NCBI GenBank assembly: GCA_016927965.1
Contig: JAFGLP010000037.1
Location: forward strand, 1-17,789
DNA from: Dehalococcoidia bacterium
GTDB taxonomy: Bacteria > Chloroflexota > Dehalococcoidia > GIF9 > UBA5629
Direction of reading: 5' to 3'
Length of the DNA: 17,789 bases
The position numbers and the translations under genes were made by a program. The notes beneath the pieces were generated by a model that had not been told where the DNA came from, did not search any database, and saw only the letters and a program-made list of their open reading frames with translations. The number at the start of each line of letters is the position of its first letter. Positions within the stretch are counted from its first letter, which is position 1. Of this stretch, positions 1 to 6,533 are shown in pieces.

Positions 1-155
1 AGCATTGATACAGCAACAACAGAATAAGGAGGAAATCCGTCAGCCCATCCTAACCTGTTCTGTCCAGTCGTAGGGGTGCAGTCCACACCTTGCTCAATTT
101 AAATGCACCCTGTCAGCAAAGCGCTGGTAATAGCAATTAACCGCTTTTTAGACAT
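1..155 (-). pseudogene. Possible broken lipoprotein gene start, running off the left edge
   Basis: Reading the minus strand from an ATG at 155-153 gives an 18-residue peptide, MSKKRLIAITSALLTGCI. It looks like a lipoprotein signal: basic start, hydrophobic core and an L-T-G-C lipobox. It then meets TAA at 101-99. The same frame stays open after that stop to the window edge (about 32 codons, including VDCTPTTGQNRLGW). This could be a gene inactivated by one nonsense mutation. It could equally be chance, since an open run this short is not significant. I recognise no family and see no good ribosome binding site. Confidence 0.2.
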
Positions 156-537
156 TCGTCCCCGTGATACCGGGAAGAGCGGAAACGAAGAAATCAAGAT
201 CAATGTTACAATAGCTCAGCCACATTAAGTTGTTTTAAGATAATGCTATGCTAAAGTCCCCGATCCGCAAAACCGGCATCACGGCAGAAATTAATAACCC
301 CATAAATTATGCATAACTTTTGATTGTATCAAGCATAAGACCGGTAGTATGAATACATTACTGCCTGTGCGTGCATGACATCAATAAAGCAACCCAGCCA
401 CCGGGGTAAATCTCTTATACGCCTCCAGCTTAATCTCCTCAAATCCATATACCGGCATACAAATTTGACTCAATCATGCTTTTTAGATTCAAATGAACAA
501 GGAATATCCGTTGTATAATTGACAGGGGGCAATTAAC
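1..537. other. Gene-poor left edge
   Basis: No convincing intact gene lies in this stretch. On the plus strand one frame stays open from the window edge to a TAG at 71-73 (23 codons), too short to judge. On the minus strand there is a possible broken lipoprotein start (listed separately). A 7-bp inverted repeat (GGGTGCA at 74-80 and TGCACCC at 104-110) flanks a 23-nt spacer. A TATAAT at 514-519 sits just before the first clear gene, but no -35 element lies at the right distance and the implied start would fall almost in the ribosome binding site, so I do not call it a promoter. Confidence 0.5.
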
Positions 538-987
538 ATGAAAGCCGGCCTGAGTAACGAAAAGATCGGCGTGCTGGCAAAAGCACTTGATGATGCTATT
601 GAAAAGCATGCGATCGAAGAAATTGTTTCTTATTTTACTGAGGACTGTGAAATCCAATTACCTGGAATCAGATTAACGGGCCATGGAGGTCTACGTAAAG
701 CTATCGTATGGATGTATAAATATCTCAAAGAGATAACTCTGATACCCATTACGATTATTATTCATGACAATATCTTCTTTGAGAAATTCATTGTTAAGGC
801 TAAAGTCAGTGGAGGCTATATTGAGGTCAGGCAAACAGAAGTTTTAATATACGAAAATGACTACAGGGTTAGCTCAATTCGCCTGTATTTTGATAGACTG
901 GAACTCGGTCAGGCTTTTTCTTCCAATCCCATTGACCGTATATTGATCAGGGAAGTAAATAAGGCGGCCTTAAAAGGATTGAAGTGA
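538..987 (+). CDS. SnoaL/NTF2-like protein of unknown substrate
   Basis: This 149-residue soluble protein resembles the NTF2/SnoaL-like fold. It has an N-terminal helical part (about 8-35), the phrase 'IVSYFTEDCEIQLPG' typical of the start of the cone-shaped fold, a 'GHGGLRKAI' segment like the usual 'G.e.ir..' helix, then alternating strands to about residue 125. Such proteins act as small cyclases, isomerases or ligand-binding pockets, and the substrate cannot be read from sequence. The start is supported by AGGGGG at 524-529, eight bases before ATG. It stands alone: the next gene lies on the other strand and converges on it. The last 20 residues go beyond the core fold. The family call is by pattern only and no catalytic residue is assigned. 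Confidence 0.55.
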   Translation: MKAGLSNEKIGVLAKALDDAIEKHAIEEIVSYFTEDCEIQLPGIRLTGHGGLRKAIVWMYKYLKEITLIPITIIIHDNIFFEKFIVKAKVSGGYIEVRQTEVLIYENDYRVSSIRLYFDRLELGQAFSSNPIDRILIREVNKAALKGLK

Positions 988-1025
988 CCCCAGCCACCCT
1001 GCTACCTGTCAGGAATCACCATCAA

Positions 1026-1409
1026 CTATTTGAGGACCTTCTCCAGTATTGCGCTGACCGTATCCCCACCCTTGCTCTGTACAAAGGATAGAATGATGGG
1101 CAGAAATTTTCCGATCATACCGGCATCCAGTCCCAGTTTGGAGAAGCCGCCGGCCAGACTGGCGAGGTTGCCCAGTTGAGAAGCGCCGCCACCGAAACTT
1201 GAGGCCAGTTCCCCAATGCCGCCAAGCAGGCCGCCGGATTCAGGGGCGGATTTCATCAGGTCGTTAATACCGGGCACAACATTGGCTACCTGGCTGAAAT
1301 CACCTGCTCCCAGCTTGTCCTTGGCCATCTTAAAGATTAGCCCTGCACCTCCCTGCGCCACCCCCTCGTTTATTCCAAGGCCTTTAACTAATTGATCAAC
1401 CAGCTCCAT
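1026..1409 (-). CDS. DUF2780 family small protein
   Basis: A 127-residue protein rich in Gly, Leu and Ser, with repeated GLLGG, SFGGG and SLAGGFSKLGL segments and a C-terminal 'KFLPIILSFVQSKGG'. This matches the DUF2780 (VcgC/VcgE) type, whose function is unknown. I choose the ATG at 1409 rather than the in-frame TTG at 1424 because GGAGGTG lies seven bases before the ATG and overlaps the TTG codon. A good sigma70-type promoter lies 50-80 bases upstream. There is no signal peptide. The middle helices alternate small and hydrophobic residues, so it may self-associate or bind a membrane surface. It converges with the SnoaL-like gene and diverges from the TspO-like gene, so it is probably a single transcript. 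Confidence 0.65.
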   Translation of the reverse strand: MELVDQLVKGLGINEGVAQGGAGLIFKMAKDKLGAGDFSQVANVVPGINDLMKSAPESGGLLGGIGELASSFGGGASQLGNLASLAGGFSKLGLDAGMIGKFLPIILSFVQSKGGDTVSAILEKVLK

Positions 1410-1710
1410 AATCGCCACCTCCAATACAAACTCGCAATCTTATGTCATAAGTTAAGAGAATTCTACTGTTTTGGCTTAAGATTGTCTATCGGCTATACAC
1501 TTCCCACGCATAGTAACTCCTCAATAGCAAATACCCATTTATAGACAACGGATCAAAAGTAAACTGTATTTATCAATCTTTAAAACAGCGGATGCCCTGG
1601 CAAAAGAAAGCCCCCTGCACTAAGGTGGTATCCAGATGAGTTCACAGGAATAGCCATATCATGCTGGATTTGATAATATGAAAATTAGCGAGATGTGAGC
1701 AGGAGGTGAT
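1410..1710. other. Divergent intergenic region, DUF2780 / TspO-like
   Basis: This 301-base gap holds the promoter for the minus-strand gene at 1460-1488. For the plus-strand TspO-like gene there is a GATAAT (1672-1677) close to the start but no matching -35 element. No other gene or clear repeat was seen. Confidence 0.5.
1460..1488 (-). promoter_or_regulatory. Sigma70-type promoter for the DUF2780 gene
   Basis: On the minus strand the sequence shows TAGACA (1488-1483), a 17-base spacer and TAGAAT (1465-1460). Each hexamer has one mismatch to consensus. The predicted start falls near 1453, giving a leader of about 44 bases to the ATG at 1409. Confidence 0.55.
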
Positions 1711-2499
1711 ATGGGTAAAAGCGTATCTCAGATAATTCTATCGATTTTAAATATCATAGGCTTTATTGGGGTTGTTGTCATAAATGCACTTGCCAATGCC
1801 CTTCCTATTAATAATAAAACAACCGGTGCTCTGTCCGACCAGTATCCAAACCTGTTTGTACCGGCGGGGTTGACTTTTTCAATCTGGGGACTGATCTACT
1901 TACTGCTGGCTGTCTTTGTCGTGTACGGCATGATCAGCGCTCTCAAAAAAGGTACCAAAAGCTCTTTCATCAGCAGCATAGGAATATTTTTCTTTCTCAC
2001 CTGCATTGCCAATATCGGCTGGATTTTCGCCTGGCATTATGAGATTCTCCCCCTCTCCATGCTCATCATGCTGTTGCTACTGGCATGCCTGATTGCGGTT
2101 TACCTGCGCTTATCGATCGGCAAATCGGATGCAGCAACCGCAGAGAAATACCTGGTGCATCTCCCTTTCAGCATATACCTAGGCTGGATTACGGTGGCTA
2201 CGATTGCCAATGCAACAGCATTGCTGGTGGCCGCCAACTGGAATACTTTCGGCTTGGGAGAGCAATTCTGGGCGGTGGCCATCATTATAGTCGGCATAGC
2301 CATTGCCCTAGCAGCAGTTTTACAGAGGAATGACATCTTCTTCGGACTGGTCATTGACTGGGCTTTATTCGGCATATTGATAAAAAGACTTTCTTTCGAT
2401 CTAACACCTTATTACAGTGTGGTGGCTGCGGCTGTTGTCGGCCTGGCCATTATCACTCTCTCCATCGTATTCCAGGTTATCCGGCGCAGAGTATATTAG
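1711..2499 (+). CDS. TspO/MBR-like (tryptophan-rich sensory) membrane protein
   Basis: A 262-residue integral membrane protein with about seven to eight hydrophobic helices. The segment around residues 50-65 (FVPAGLTFSIWGLIYLLL) is the characteristic 'P.G.tFsIWg.iYl' of the larger bacterial TspO-related proteins. Classical TspO is about 160 residues, so this is the long form, with extra C-terminal helices. TspO proteins bind porphyrins and related ligands and are tied to stress and tetrapyrrole handling; the role of the long form is not established. The start is clear: GGAGGTGAT directly precedes ATG with good spacing. It ends about 100 bases from the convergent DUF1847 gene and appears monocistronic. 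No tetrapyrrole gene is next to it to support a haem role. Confidence 0.7.
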   Translation: MGKSVSQIILSILNIIGFIGVVVINALANALPINNKTTGALSDQYPNLFVPAGLTFSIWGLIYLLLAVFVVYGMISALKKGTKSSFISSIGIFFFLTCIANIGWIFAWHYEILPLSMLIMLLLLACLIAVYLRLSIGKSDAATAEKYLVHLPFSIYLGWITVATIANATALLVAANWNTFGLGEQFWAVAIIIVGIAIALAAVLQRNDIFFGLVIDWALFGILIKRLSFDLTPYYSVVAAAVVGLAIITLSIVFQVIRRRVY

Positions 2500-2600
2500 A
2501 TTCTGCTGATATACGTATGGCAGGTAATGACTCCACGAAGTAAAAAGCCGCACATACTTCAATCATAGATTAATAGGTGTTTGGCGGCGGAGGCCGGCGC

Positions 2601-3245
2601 TCAGCTTTTCTTATATTCAGCATTCAATTTCATGCGGTGGAACGGGGAAAATACCACAGCGCTCGGATTGTTTCCAGTAACCGCATCTTTAACCACCACA
2701 TAAGTAACCGGGGCCTTGGAATGTTTAATGAAAATGGTATCATGTCCGATACACAACCCGTATATCATATTTAGCTGTGTACCTTCCTGATTCATTATTT
2801 CCGCCTGAGCAATCGGATTACAGCTTATGCCGAGGGGAGTAACCCATTCCTTGGGTATGCCAGTCTCCTCAGCATCGACAGCGCCGATCATGCAGGCTAC
2901 CGATACAACCTCAAGGCCGGCCCTACCCATAAACCGGGCAAACTCCCTGCCCTCCCTGATCAATCCAACACACACGGCCAACCCCACTTTTGTCGCACCC
3001 ATCTCCCTGGCCAGCTCTATGCACTGCTGGATACGGGACCAGTCGTAGCCTCCCCTCATAAGCACTTTGGCTGTGGCCAGATGTATTTTAGCAGTCTCAG
3101 ATTCACGATACTGGCTTTTGCTTGCTTCTATGATTTGTCCGTACTTCTGCGCCTGGCAATAATCGGGCATACCCTGCGGATACCGGCTCAGGCACTCATT
3201 ATTTTTACACTGATGGCAATAGATCGTTTTAGCCTCCTCAGTCAT
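2601..3245 (-). CDS. DUF1847 family cysteine-motif protein
   Basis: A 214-residue protein. The N-terminus has a compact cysteine motif (C10-x2-C13-x4-C18 and C30), likely binding zinc or a cluster. The body contains 'GLAVCVGLIREGREFARF', 'NPIAQAEIMN' and 'YGLCIGHDTIFIKHSKAPVT', the conserved phrases of DUF1847. The family occurs widely in anaerobes and has no proven reaction; the conserved internal Cys and His residues suggest a metal or redox role, which is inference. Two ATGs are adjacent. I take the second (3245) because AAGGAGGT ends two bases before the first ATG but five before the second. The first (3248) would add one Met. The gene stands alone, converging with the TspO-like gene. Confidence 0.75.
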   Translation of the reverse strand: MTEEAKTIYCHQCKNNECLSRYPQGMPDYCQAQKYGQIIEASKSQYRESETAKIHLATAKVLMRGGYDWSRIQQCIELAREMGATKVGLAVCVGLIREGREFARFMGRAGLEVVSVACMIGAVDAEETGIPKEWVTPLGISCNPIAQAEIMNQEGTQLNMIYGLCIGHDTIFIKHSKAPVTYVVVKDAVTGNNPSAVVFSPFHRMKLNAEYKKS

Positions 3246-3631
3246 CATAGACCTCCTTCACATTTATATTCACATATCATGCCGTTATTGAAAGCAAATA
3301 AAGCCGGTGCGCCGTTTAGAATATTTTGAACAGCAAAGCCATCGGAATGATGTATCTGCTATTTATACCATTTTCAAATCAGCCGCACAAGCCATAATTT
3401 ATCACAAATAAATTTACTTGCTTTGTTGCGCAATAGGCTATTAGTCCTGATCGTCATCGATGCAATAGAAATCCCGGCAGAATAAATAGGAGGATATTGA
3501 CACTATCGTACATGCAAAATCCGTTGACAATAGCACAATGATTAACTACGATTAAGATGCAGGGAACAACAGAAACCGGGCATATTCTAAAGAGGGGGAA
3601 TATTGATGTAATCTAAAAAAGGAGGAGTGAT
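3246..3631. other. Intergenic region before the 66-residue protein
   Basis: An AT-rich gap of nearly 390 bases between divergent genes. It holds a TTGACA-based promoter at 3524-3552 for the downstream small gene and a second TTGACA at 3497-3502 without a matching -10 element. An AGGAGG at about 3488-3493 is followed by no plausible start codon. I found no gene or known RNA. Confidence 0.5.
3524..3552 (+). promoter_or_regulatory. Promoter for the 66-residue protein
   Basis: A perfect TTGACA (3524-3529) is followed after 17 bases by TACGAT (3547-3552), two mismatches from consensus. A TAAGAT overlaps just downstream but would give a 23-base spacer. The predicted start near 3559 leaves a leader of about 70 bases. 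Confidence 0.45.
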
Positions 3632-3832
3632 ATGACGGTAAAATTTTCAGAAAAAGAGCTCTCCCTGTTAACTGTATTGCTTATCAAAGAAGCAGCCGAG
3701 TTAAAAGTCGAGGTACATCACACCCGCAACCACGAATACAGGGAAATCCTCAAGGAAAGGGAAAAACAGATTGCAGAGATGCTGAACAGGTTAAAAGACC
3801 GTGAACCTGCACCACTCAGAATTTATGTCTGA
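3632..3832 (+). CDS. Small charged helical protein, unknown function
   Basis: A 66-residue protein I do not recognise. The sequence is strongly helical: residues 4-32 are amphipathic (SEKELSLLTVLLIKEAAELK) and residues 35-57 are densely charged with alternating Glu, Lys and Arg, compatible with a short coiled coil or helical hairpin. There is no cysteine, no signal peptide and no membrane segment. A strong ribosome binding site (AAAGGAGGAG) and an upstream TTGACA promoter support it as a real gene. It could be a small regulator or stress protein, but nothing beyond the helical character can be claimed. Confidence 0.7.
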   Translation: MTVKFSEKELSLLTVLLIKEAAELKVEVHHTRNHEYREILKEREKQIAEMLNRLKDREPAPLRIYV

Positions 3833-3856
3833 TGTTTTCCCGGCTGTAATGTCCCC

Positions 3857-3890
3857 CCTTAATCCCACCCGGGCGACGGGCGCATTAAGG
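3857..3890. repeat. Imperfect hairpin after the small gene
   Basis: CCTTAAT (3857-3863) pairs with ATTAAGG (3884-3890), with an inner CCCG/CGGG stem. No T-run follows in either direction, so it is not a standard intrinsic terminator, though it may end or stabilise the transcript of the 3632-3832 gene. Confidence 0.4.
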
Positions 3891-3936
3891 CTGTCTTGAT
3901 ATTCCTCCTCAAATTCTGTGGATGATGTGCAGCAGG

Positions 3937-4001
3937 GGTTGGGTACACAGCTGTGCGGGTATTTTTCAGTCAACAGGGTACCCCAGCCGGTTGAGGCCGG
4001 C
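3937..4001 (+). other. Alternative hairpins, possible structured leader or repeat
   Basis: GGTTGGGTAC (3937-3946) can pair with GTACCCCAGCC (3978-3988) through about ten pairs with one bulge. The end of that stem overlaps a second short hairpin, GCCGG (3986-3990) with CCGGC (3997-4001), so the two compete. The arrangement resembles a switch, but I see no signature of a TPP, cobalamin, FMN, preQ1 or Moco riboswitch, and a good promoter lies downstream of it. It may instead be a remnant repeat. Confidence 0.25.
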
Positions 4002-4043
4002 CTTTCCATTCGCACATCCCGAACACAGGGCTATGCTTATATA

Positions 4044-4073
4044 TTGACGGTTACGCAGTCAAGCGAATATTAT
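4044..4073 (+). promoter_or_regulatory. Promoter for the ECF-S-like / flavoprotein operon
   Basis: TTGACG (4044-4049), an 18-base spacer and TATTAT (4068-4073) each differ by one base from consensus. The predicted start near 4080 gives a leader of about 46 bases to the ATG at 4126. Confidence 0.55.
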
Positions 4074-4125
4074 TACCACCGGAGCCTGTGAAGAATAACT
4101 ATACATTTCTTGCAGAGGACACGCT

Positions 4126-4683
4126 ATGAAAACAAAAATGGTATTGATTTACGCCGTTATCCTGGCCATCCTGGCAGTTATCCTACCCCTGATAAATATT
4201 CCGCTCCCCATCGGCAATCCCAACCTTGGTTCCACACCGGCAACCCTCGCCGCCCTCTATTTACCCTGGCCTGTATGTATTGTTATTGCACTCATCAAAG
4301 GGATTGCGTCCTCCATCATAACCGGCAGGACATGGGTCGAGATGCCGGCCGGCATCGGCGACGCGCTTATGGCCCTTTTTACTTTCTGGATGGCAAGGCA
4401 TCTGCATAGAGGCTGGGTGGCCGTTTTAGGTCAGGCCTCACGCATCATATTCACCGGCGGGGCCGTTGCACTCTGCGTAAGCATTGCCGTATCGCTCAAT
4501 TTTCTCACCCCTGCCTCAGCGCCCATTACAGGACTCACCGCTTCGCTGCTGCCCGATATAGGCATAAGCTGGCTGGAAATCACTATCCCTGCCATAATTT
4601 TGTCCGTGGCGGTAAACGCCATAGTCTCCCTGATAATCGTGCTGCTATTCTCACGTCCCATCCAAAACAGCCTGAAAAAGTGA
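4126..4683 (+). CDS. ECF transporter S-component-like membrane protein
   Basis: A 185-residue hydrophobic protein with about five to six membrane helices and short loops. Size, helix layout, the early 'NPNLGSTPATLAALYLPWP' loop and the 'PAGIGDALMALFTFWMAR' segment resemble the substrate-binding S components of energy-coupling factor transporters, which bind a vitamin or metal and share a separate ATPase/T-component module. No such module is in this window, so it would need one elsewhere. The substrate cannot be inferred. The start is supported by GAGGA six bases before ATG. Its stop lies six bases before the next gene's start, so the two are co-transcribed. A generic membrane protein of another family remains possible. 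Confidence 0.55.
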   Translation: MKTKMVLIYAVILAILAVILPLINIPLPIGNPNLGSTPATLAALYLPWPVCIVIALIKGIASSIITGRTWVEMPAGIGDALMALFTFWMARHLHRGWVAVLGQASRIIFTGGAVALCVSIAVSLNFLTPASAPITGLTASLLPDIGISWLEITIPAIILSVAVNAIVSLIIVLLFSRPIQNSLKK

Positions 4684-4689
4684 GGCAAA

Positions 4690-5268
4690 ATGAGAGTTTT
4701 AGGCATTGTCTGCAGTCCCCGCAAAGGCGGCAACTCCGAGATGCTGGTCAGAGAAGCGTTGGAAGCGGCGCGGGAGGCGGGCTGCAATACCGAGCTGATA
4801 CTGGCGGCAGACAGTAAAATTGCCCCCTGTGACGGCTGTGGAGGCTGTATCAAGACCGGCATCTGCAGGATAGAGGACGACATGCGAGAGATATATACGG
4901 AGTTGGAGAAGGCCGACGGCATCATAATCGGCACCCCCTCGTACTTTATTAACGTCAGCGCACAGGCCAAGGCCATTATGGACCGGACTTATGCCTTCCT
5001 GTTCACCCGTAAACTAAGGGGCAAGGTGGGCGGAGCCATCGTAGCTGCCCGGAAAACAGGCGTGGGGCAAATCCTCAGTCTCATGTACAGCTTTTTTAAC
5101 GTCCATCGTATGGTTATCGCCGGAGGCAGTGCCGGCTACGGCAACAAGAAAGGTGAGGTCAAGGAGGGTCCCGGCATGGGCCCTGACAGCAAAGCAGTCG
5201 ATGAAGCCCGCGCTTTGGGCAGAGCCGTAGTACGCCTGGCAACGCAGCTGGACAGGGGAAAATCCTAG
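4690..5268 (+). CDS. Iron-sulfur flavoprotein (NADPH-dependent FMN reductase family)
   Basis: A 192-residue cytoplasmic flavodoxin-fold protein. Residues 9-16 (SPRKGGNS) form the FMN phosphate-binding loop. Residues 47-59 carry C47-x2-C50-x2-C53-x5-C59, the compact 4Fe-4S motif of the Isf family, and 'GTPSYFINVSAQAKAIMDRT' is the usual second flavin-contact region. Isf proteins of anaerobes move electrons between ferredoxin and acceptors and have been linked to O2 and peroxide reduction. The partner here is unknown. It is the second gene of a two-gene operon with the ECF-S-like gene (TGA, six bases, ATG). A TGAGG overlapping the upstream stop can serve as ribosome binding site. All four cluster ligands are present. 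Confidence 0.85.
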   Translation: MRVLGIVCSPRKGGNSEMLVREALEAAREAGCNTELILAADSKIAPCDGCGGCIKTGICRIEDDMREIYTELEKADGIIIGTPSYFINVSAQAKAIMDRTYAFLFTRKLRGKVGGAIVAARKTGVGQILSLMYSFFNVHRMVIAGGSAGYGNKKGEVKEGPGMGPDSKAVDEARALGRAVVRLATQLDRGKS

Positions 5269-5352
5269 GGCATCCCCGGCCCGTCAGCTCCACAAATATA
5301 CCAGCGATTTTCGATAAAATGACTATGGCGCCGCCGTAACCTGTCACCATTA

Positions 5353-5381
5353 TTGACATCACACATGTCAGCATCTACAAT
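5353..5381 (+). promoter_or_regulatory. Near-consensus promoter giving a leaderless transcript
   Basis: A perfect TTGACA (5353-5358), a 17-base spacer and TACAAT (5376-5381, one mismatch). The expected transcription start is about seven or eight bases later, at 5388-5390, which is the first base of the ATG at 5390. There is no Shine-Dalgarno sequence before that ATG. Confidence 0.55.
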
Positions 5382-5389
5382 GCATTTTC

Positions 5390-5821
5390 ATGATGGAGAT
5401 CGCCTCCCATATACATGCTGCCGGCACAGTCATAGGCTTCGTCTGCGCCATGATATGCGCCTTCCTCATGCTGAACCTGAAAACGGACGAGCAGAAACGG
5501 AAACGGGCCCGCATTGCACGCAGCATTGCTCCCGTTACGTGGATTGCCTTTATCATCCTGATCGTCAGCGGGGTTGTGCTTACACTAAATCAGTATGACA
5601 TCAACGTATTTATCCTGGGCGCCAAACACCTGCTGGTGACGGTATTGCTCTTCGATGCCCTGTTTATCCACTTCCGCTATTTTCCCCGCTTCTTCCGGCA
5701 GATAGGTACGCCCGAGTTCGGCAAGACCTACACCGCCATGCGCCGCATAGGCGCCCTGTCCGTCTCCTGCTGGATCATTATCCTGGTGCTCTCAGTCCTG
5801 CTTGACCACGTATCCTGGTAA
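5390..5821 (+). CDS. Four-helix membrane protein, possibly CopD/DUF2269-like
   Basis: A 143-residue integral membrane protein with four predicted helices, at about 5-28, 45-67, 74-95 and 119-140. His8 near the start of helix 1 and His78 and His93 around helix 3, with helix 2 carrying 'PVTWIAFIILIVSGVVLTL', recall the CopD/DUF2269/DUF2214 group of small four-helix proteins, some of which bind haem or copper. I cannot assign the family firmly. Two ATGs are adjacent (5390 and 5393); neither has a ribosome binding site, but a strong promoter places the transcript start at this point. The neighbouring flavoprotein ends 121 bases upstream, so this is a separate transcript. Confidence 0.6.
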   Translation: MMEIASHIHAAGTVIGFVCAMICAFLMLNLKTDEQKRKRARIARSIAPVTWIAFIILIVSGVVLTLNQYDINVFILGAKHLLVTVLLFDALFIHFRYFPRFFRQIGTPEFGKTYTAMRRIGALSVSCWIIILVLSVLLDHVSW

Positions 5822-5907
5822 CCCGGCCGCTGAACGTCTTCTAATTCCTTACCATGTCGCAGCATCTCACTATCCGGCAATACCTGTAATAGCAATATGT
5901 GAAGATG

Positions 5908-5913
5908 TATAAT
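5908..5913 (+). promoter_or_regulatory. Possible -10 element for the ester-cyclase-like gene
   Basis: A perfect TATAAT preceded directly by TG. The region 17 bases upstream (TGTAAT, 5885-5890) is a poor -35. It would give a leader of about 90 bases before the ATG at 6009. Confidence 0.25.
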
Positions 5914-6008
5914 AGTGAAGCTGCGAATGAGCATGATCTGATTTCCGCAGCAGTATTATTACCCGGGTAAATATACTGGTAATCAACGCACCTTAGGAGG
6001 GAATTTGT

Positions 6009-6440
6009 ATGGAAAGTAAAGAGTTCATGGCTAAAATGCAGTGGGCTCTGGAGGAAGCCGCCAAAGGCAATGCCGATGCGCTGGACCAGGTCCACGATCC
6101 TGACATAGTATGCCATTTATACCCCTTCGAAGATATCAAAGGGCTGCAGATAGAAAAGCAAAGCCGGCTTGCTGCCTGGCAGGGTTTTTCCGACATCCAC
6201 ACTGATTGGGAAGAGATGATCAGCCAGGATGACACCATAGCCGCCCGGTATACAGTGCATGTCAAACACACCGGTGAAAACCCGCAGTTCCCTGTACCTC
6301 CTACCGGCAAAGAAGTGGTTCTCAGGGGCTGCTTTTTCGCTCATCAGAAGAACGGCAAGACCATCGAAGTCTTTGAGTGTGATGACTGGCTGGGTTTTAT
6401 GCAGCAGCTCGGTGTTATACCGCCAGCAGGGCCGAAGTAA
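6009..6440 (+). CDS. SnoaL-like (ester cyclase type) protein
   Basis: A 143-residue soluble protein of the SnoaL-like polyketide cyclase/ester cyclase group. Seen in order: an N-terminal helix with 'AAKGNADALDQVHDPDIVCHLYP', the helix-turn 'AAWQGFSDIHTDWEEMI', the strand 'DDTIAARYTVHVKHTG', the Pro-rich 'PVPPTGKEVVLRGCFFAH' and the closing 'IEVFECDDWLGFMQQLGVIP'. The 'PTGK.V...g' and 'E.....D..g...QLG' phrases are hallmarks of the group. Members have varied or unknown substrates, and no polyketide pathway is nearby. The start is clear: TTAGGAGG about eight bases before ATG. It differs from the SnoaL-like protein at 538 and is not an obvious duplicate of it. Confidence 0.75.
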   Translation: MESKEFMAKMQWALEEAAKGNADALDQVHDPDIVCHLYPFEDIKGLQIEKQSRLAAWQGFSDIHTDWEEMISQDDTIAARYTVHVKHTGENPQFPVPPTGKEVVLRGCFFAHQKNGKTIEVFECDDWLGFMQQLGVIPPAGPK

Positions 6441-6468
6441 TATTCAATTATAAGATTTAACCTGGGCC

Positions 6469-6505
6469 GGTGATCAGCGGCTTAAGAGTGCCTGTCTCAC
6501 CTTTT
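6469..6505 (+). terminator. Possible terminator after the ester-cyclase-like gene
   Basis: GGTGA (6469-6473) pairs with TCACC (6497-6501), followed directly by TTTT. The stem is short and the loop long (23 bases), so this is only a weak candidate. Confidence 0.25.
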
Positions 6506-6533
6506 ATCATTGCAGCAGCCTGCTACCTGCAGC

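Noticed and set aside
200..235. TAGCTCAG resembling a tRNA D-arm in the left intergenic region
   Set aside because: No GAGC follows to close the D-stem, and no anticodon arm, T-arm or acceptor match is found downstream.
511..525. TTGTATAATTGACAG near the left end resembles TTGTATAATTCGACAG at 17734-17749
   Set aside because: The match is short, AT-rich and interrupted by one base. Flanking bases differ, so it does not support terminal repeats of an element.
3791..4015. 74-codon minus-strand frame between the small protein and the ECF-S-like gene
   Set aside because: It overlaps the end of the 3632-3832 gene, has no ribosome binding site and lies in a region that forms hairpins; the composition is not protein-like.
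4431..4976. 181-codon minus-strand frame across the ECF-S-like and flavoprotein genes
   Set aside because: It spans two real genes antisense, including the conserved cysteine motif of the flavoprotein, and lacks a ribosome binding site.
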